DNA of 64,000 nucleotides from Ooceraea biroi (lineage: Eukaryota; Arthropoda; Insecta; Hymenoptera; Formicidae). A model generated the notes under the pieces. It saw only the letters and a program-made list of their open reading frames with translations. It did not search any database and was not told where the DNA came from. The stretch is taken from contig NC_039512.1 in NCBI RefSeq assembly GCF_003672135.1, positions 7,472,874 through 7,536,873 on the forward strand. The letters are read 5' to 3'. Position numbers and translations under genes: made by a program. Within the stretch, counting starts at the first letter, position 1. Each line of letters begins with the position of its first letter. Below are positions 63,168-64,000 of this stretch, piece by piece.

Positions 63168-64000
63168 GTAAGAGTGGTCAAATGATGTGTTCTTTTTGTT
63201 GACACTGAATTGTCAATGATTCTAGCAATATAGTGGAGTAGTAAATCATCAGTGTTCGCCATATTAGTTTTTAAATGTCTTTGCATTCTTGAGCGACGTT
63301 TCGTAGCATTTTTTATTACGAGAACAAAATAGATCAAGTATTTTAGCTTTTTATTATGATATCATCAGCTAAGCTTTCAACTTACTTTAATGATATTATA
63401 ATATATTATAATAAACTATATAAGTAGGATACACATAAAAGTGATCTTAAATTTTACGATGCCAATAAGATAATAATAGTTAAGGATTCAACCAACAAAA
63501 ATTTTTTAACATATCAATTTCTCACAATTTTTATAAAAAAAACTGTGCAACATACTTTTCGATTCTTTCCAGAAGTTCCGAATTAATATACCAATTTTGA
63601 ATCAGTTACATTCGCGTGCTTATGAACGGTACATTATCGCAATTGAAAACCCAGCGCCATTAATTATTCCACCCGGAACATCCCCGCAAACCGATCAGAG
63701 CCAGCGGGAACGCAGATCCGCACTGATGACATGACTCTCCGCAGCGGAAACCCATATTCAAAATAACCAGCCGGAACGCATATCACGCTCAAGCCTTTGA
63801 CATCCCCAGCTGTCTGCCGCTTACTGACGGTGCGCCGCTGACACTCACCCCCCGTGCCCATCTCTCGCCTGTCATCATCCTATCTATTACCTGCCCATTA
63901 CCCCTGCAACGTGGCGTTTACGCGATAGCTTCTGTAGCTCGCGTCAACGCCTAAGCTCGCTCCACGCACACGCGTGCTCCAATTTGTGCGGCTCCGGAGC
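63168..64000 (+). other. Intron of the right-edge gene, with an atypical GC-rich block
   Basis: Begins at the GTAAGA donor and is AT-rich up to about 63640. It then switches abruptly to GC-rich sequence (63655-64000) in which a short phrase is repeated (ccagcgggaacgcagatc near 63701 and ccagccggaacgcatatc near 63769). No second exon is recognised before the window ends. Confidence 0.5.

Noticed and set aside
1..64000. tRNA, rRNA, known microRNA or CRISPR features
   Set aside because: No B-box-like tRNA signature, mature-microRNA match I could recall, rRNA stretch or spaced repeat array was seen by eye; a covariance-model search would be needed to exclude small RNAs.

Overview
This is eukaryotic DNA from an insect nuclear genome, most likely a hymenopteran and plausibly an ant. 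The evidence is spliced genes with short AT-rich introns, a Piezo channel closer to insect than to vertebrate Piezo, insect-type lysosomal hydrolases, and short inverted-repeat transposons ending in CAGGGTG with TA flanks. The species call is inference; the gene calls rest on reading frames and splice junctions.

The left half (about 1-31 kb) is gene-dense and AT-rich. A Piezo mechanosensitive channel gene fills 3151-23318 on the + strand. I could place 37 coding exons whose phases all join, giving about 2,670 residues ending at a stop codon. Only the first short coding exon lies upstream of the window. Two exons (489 nt and 81 nt) have matching phases on both sides and can be skipped without changing frame. 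Introns hold two long foldback elements. Piezo is followed by a minus-strand, apparently single-exon gene for a disordered/coiled-coil protein (25195-26214), a plus-strand vitellogenic-type serine carboxypeptidase with an intact Ser-Asp-His triad (27278-28977), and a convergent minus-strand PPT2-type palmitoyl-protein thioesterase of four exons (29649-31091). The carboxypeptidase and the thioesterase are both secretory/lysosomal hydrolases, but nothing shows co-regulation.

The right half (31-63 kb) is mostly a gene desert with alternating AT-rich and GC/CpG-rich blocks, purine/pyrimidine microsatellites, a 50-nt alternating purine-pyrimidine tract, and a second, longer copy of the foldback element seen in Piezo. 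One candidate gene stands out: a two-exon minus-strand gene for a 95-residue charged protein (51381-52443) with compatible splice phase and an in-frame stop upstream of its ATG. At 61.5-63.2 kb a CpG-rich promoter/5' leader precedes the first coding exon (62963-63167, +) of a gene that continues off the right edge. Its N-terminal peptide carries a PLDFS motif and looks like the start of a transcription regulator. The desert may be its cis-regulatory domain.

There are no recognisable tRNA, rRNA or CRISPR features. The most notable items for follow-up are the Piezo cassette exon after the beam helix, the foldback family whose two copies differ by two 118-bp internal units, the nested hairpin in a Piezo intron, the small novel minus-strand gene, and an odd repeated GC block at the right edge.
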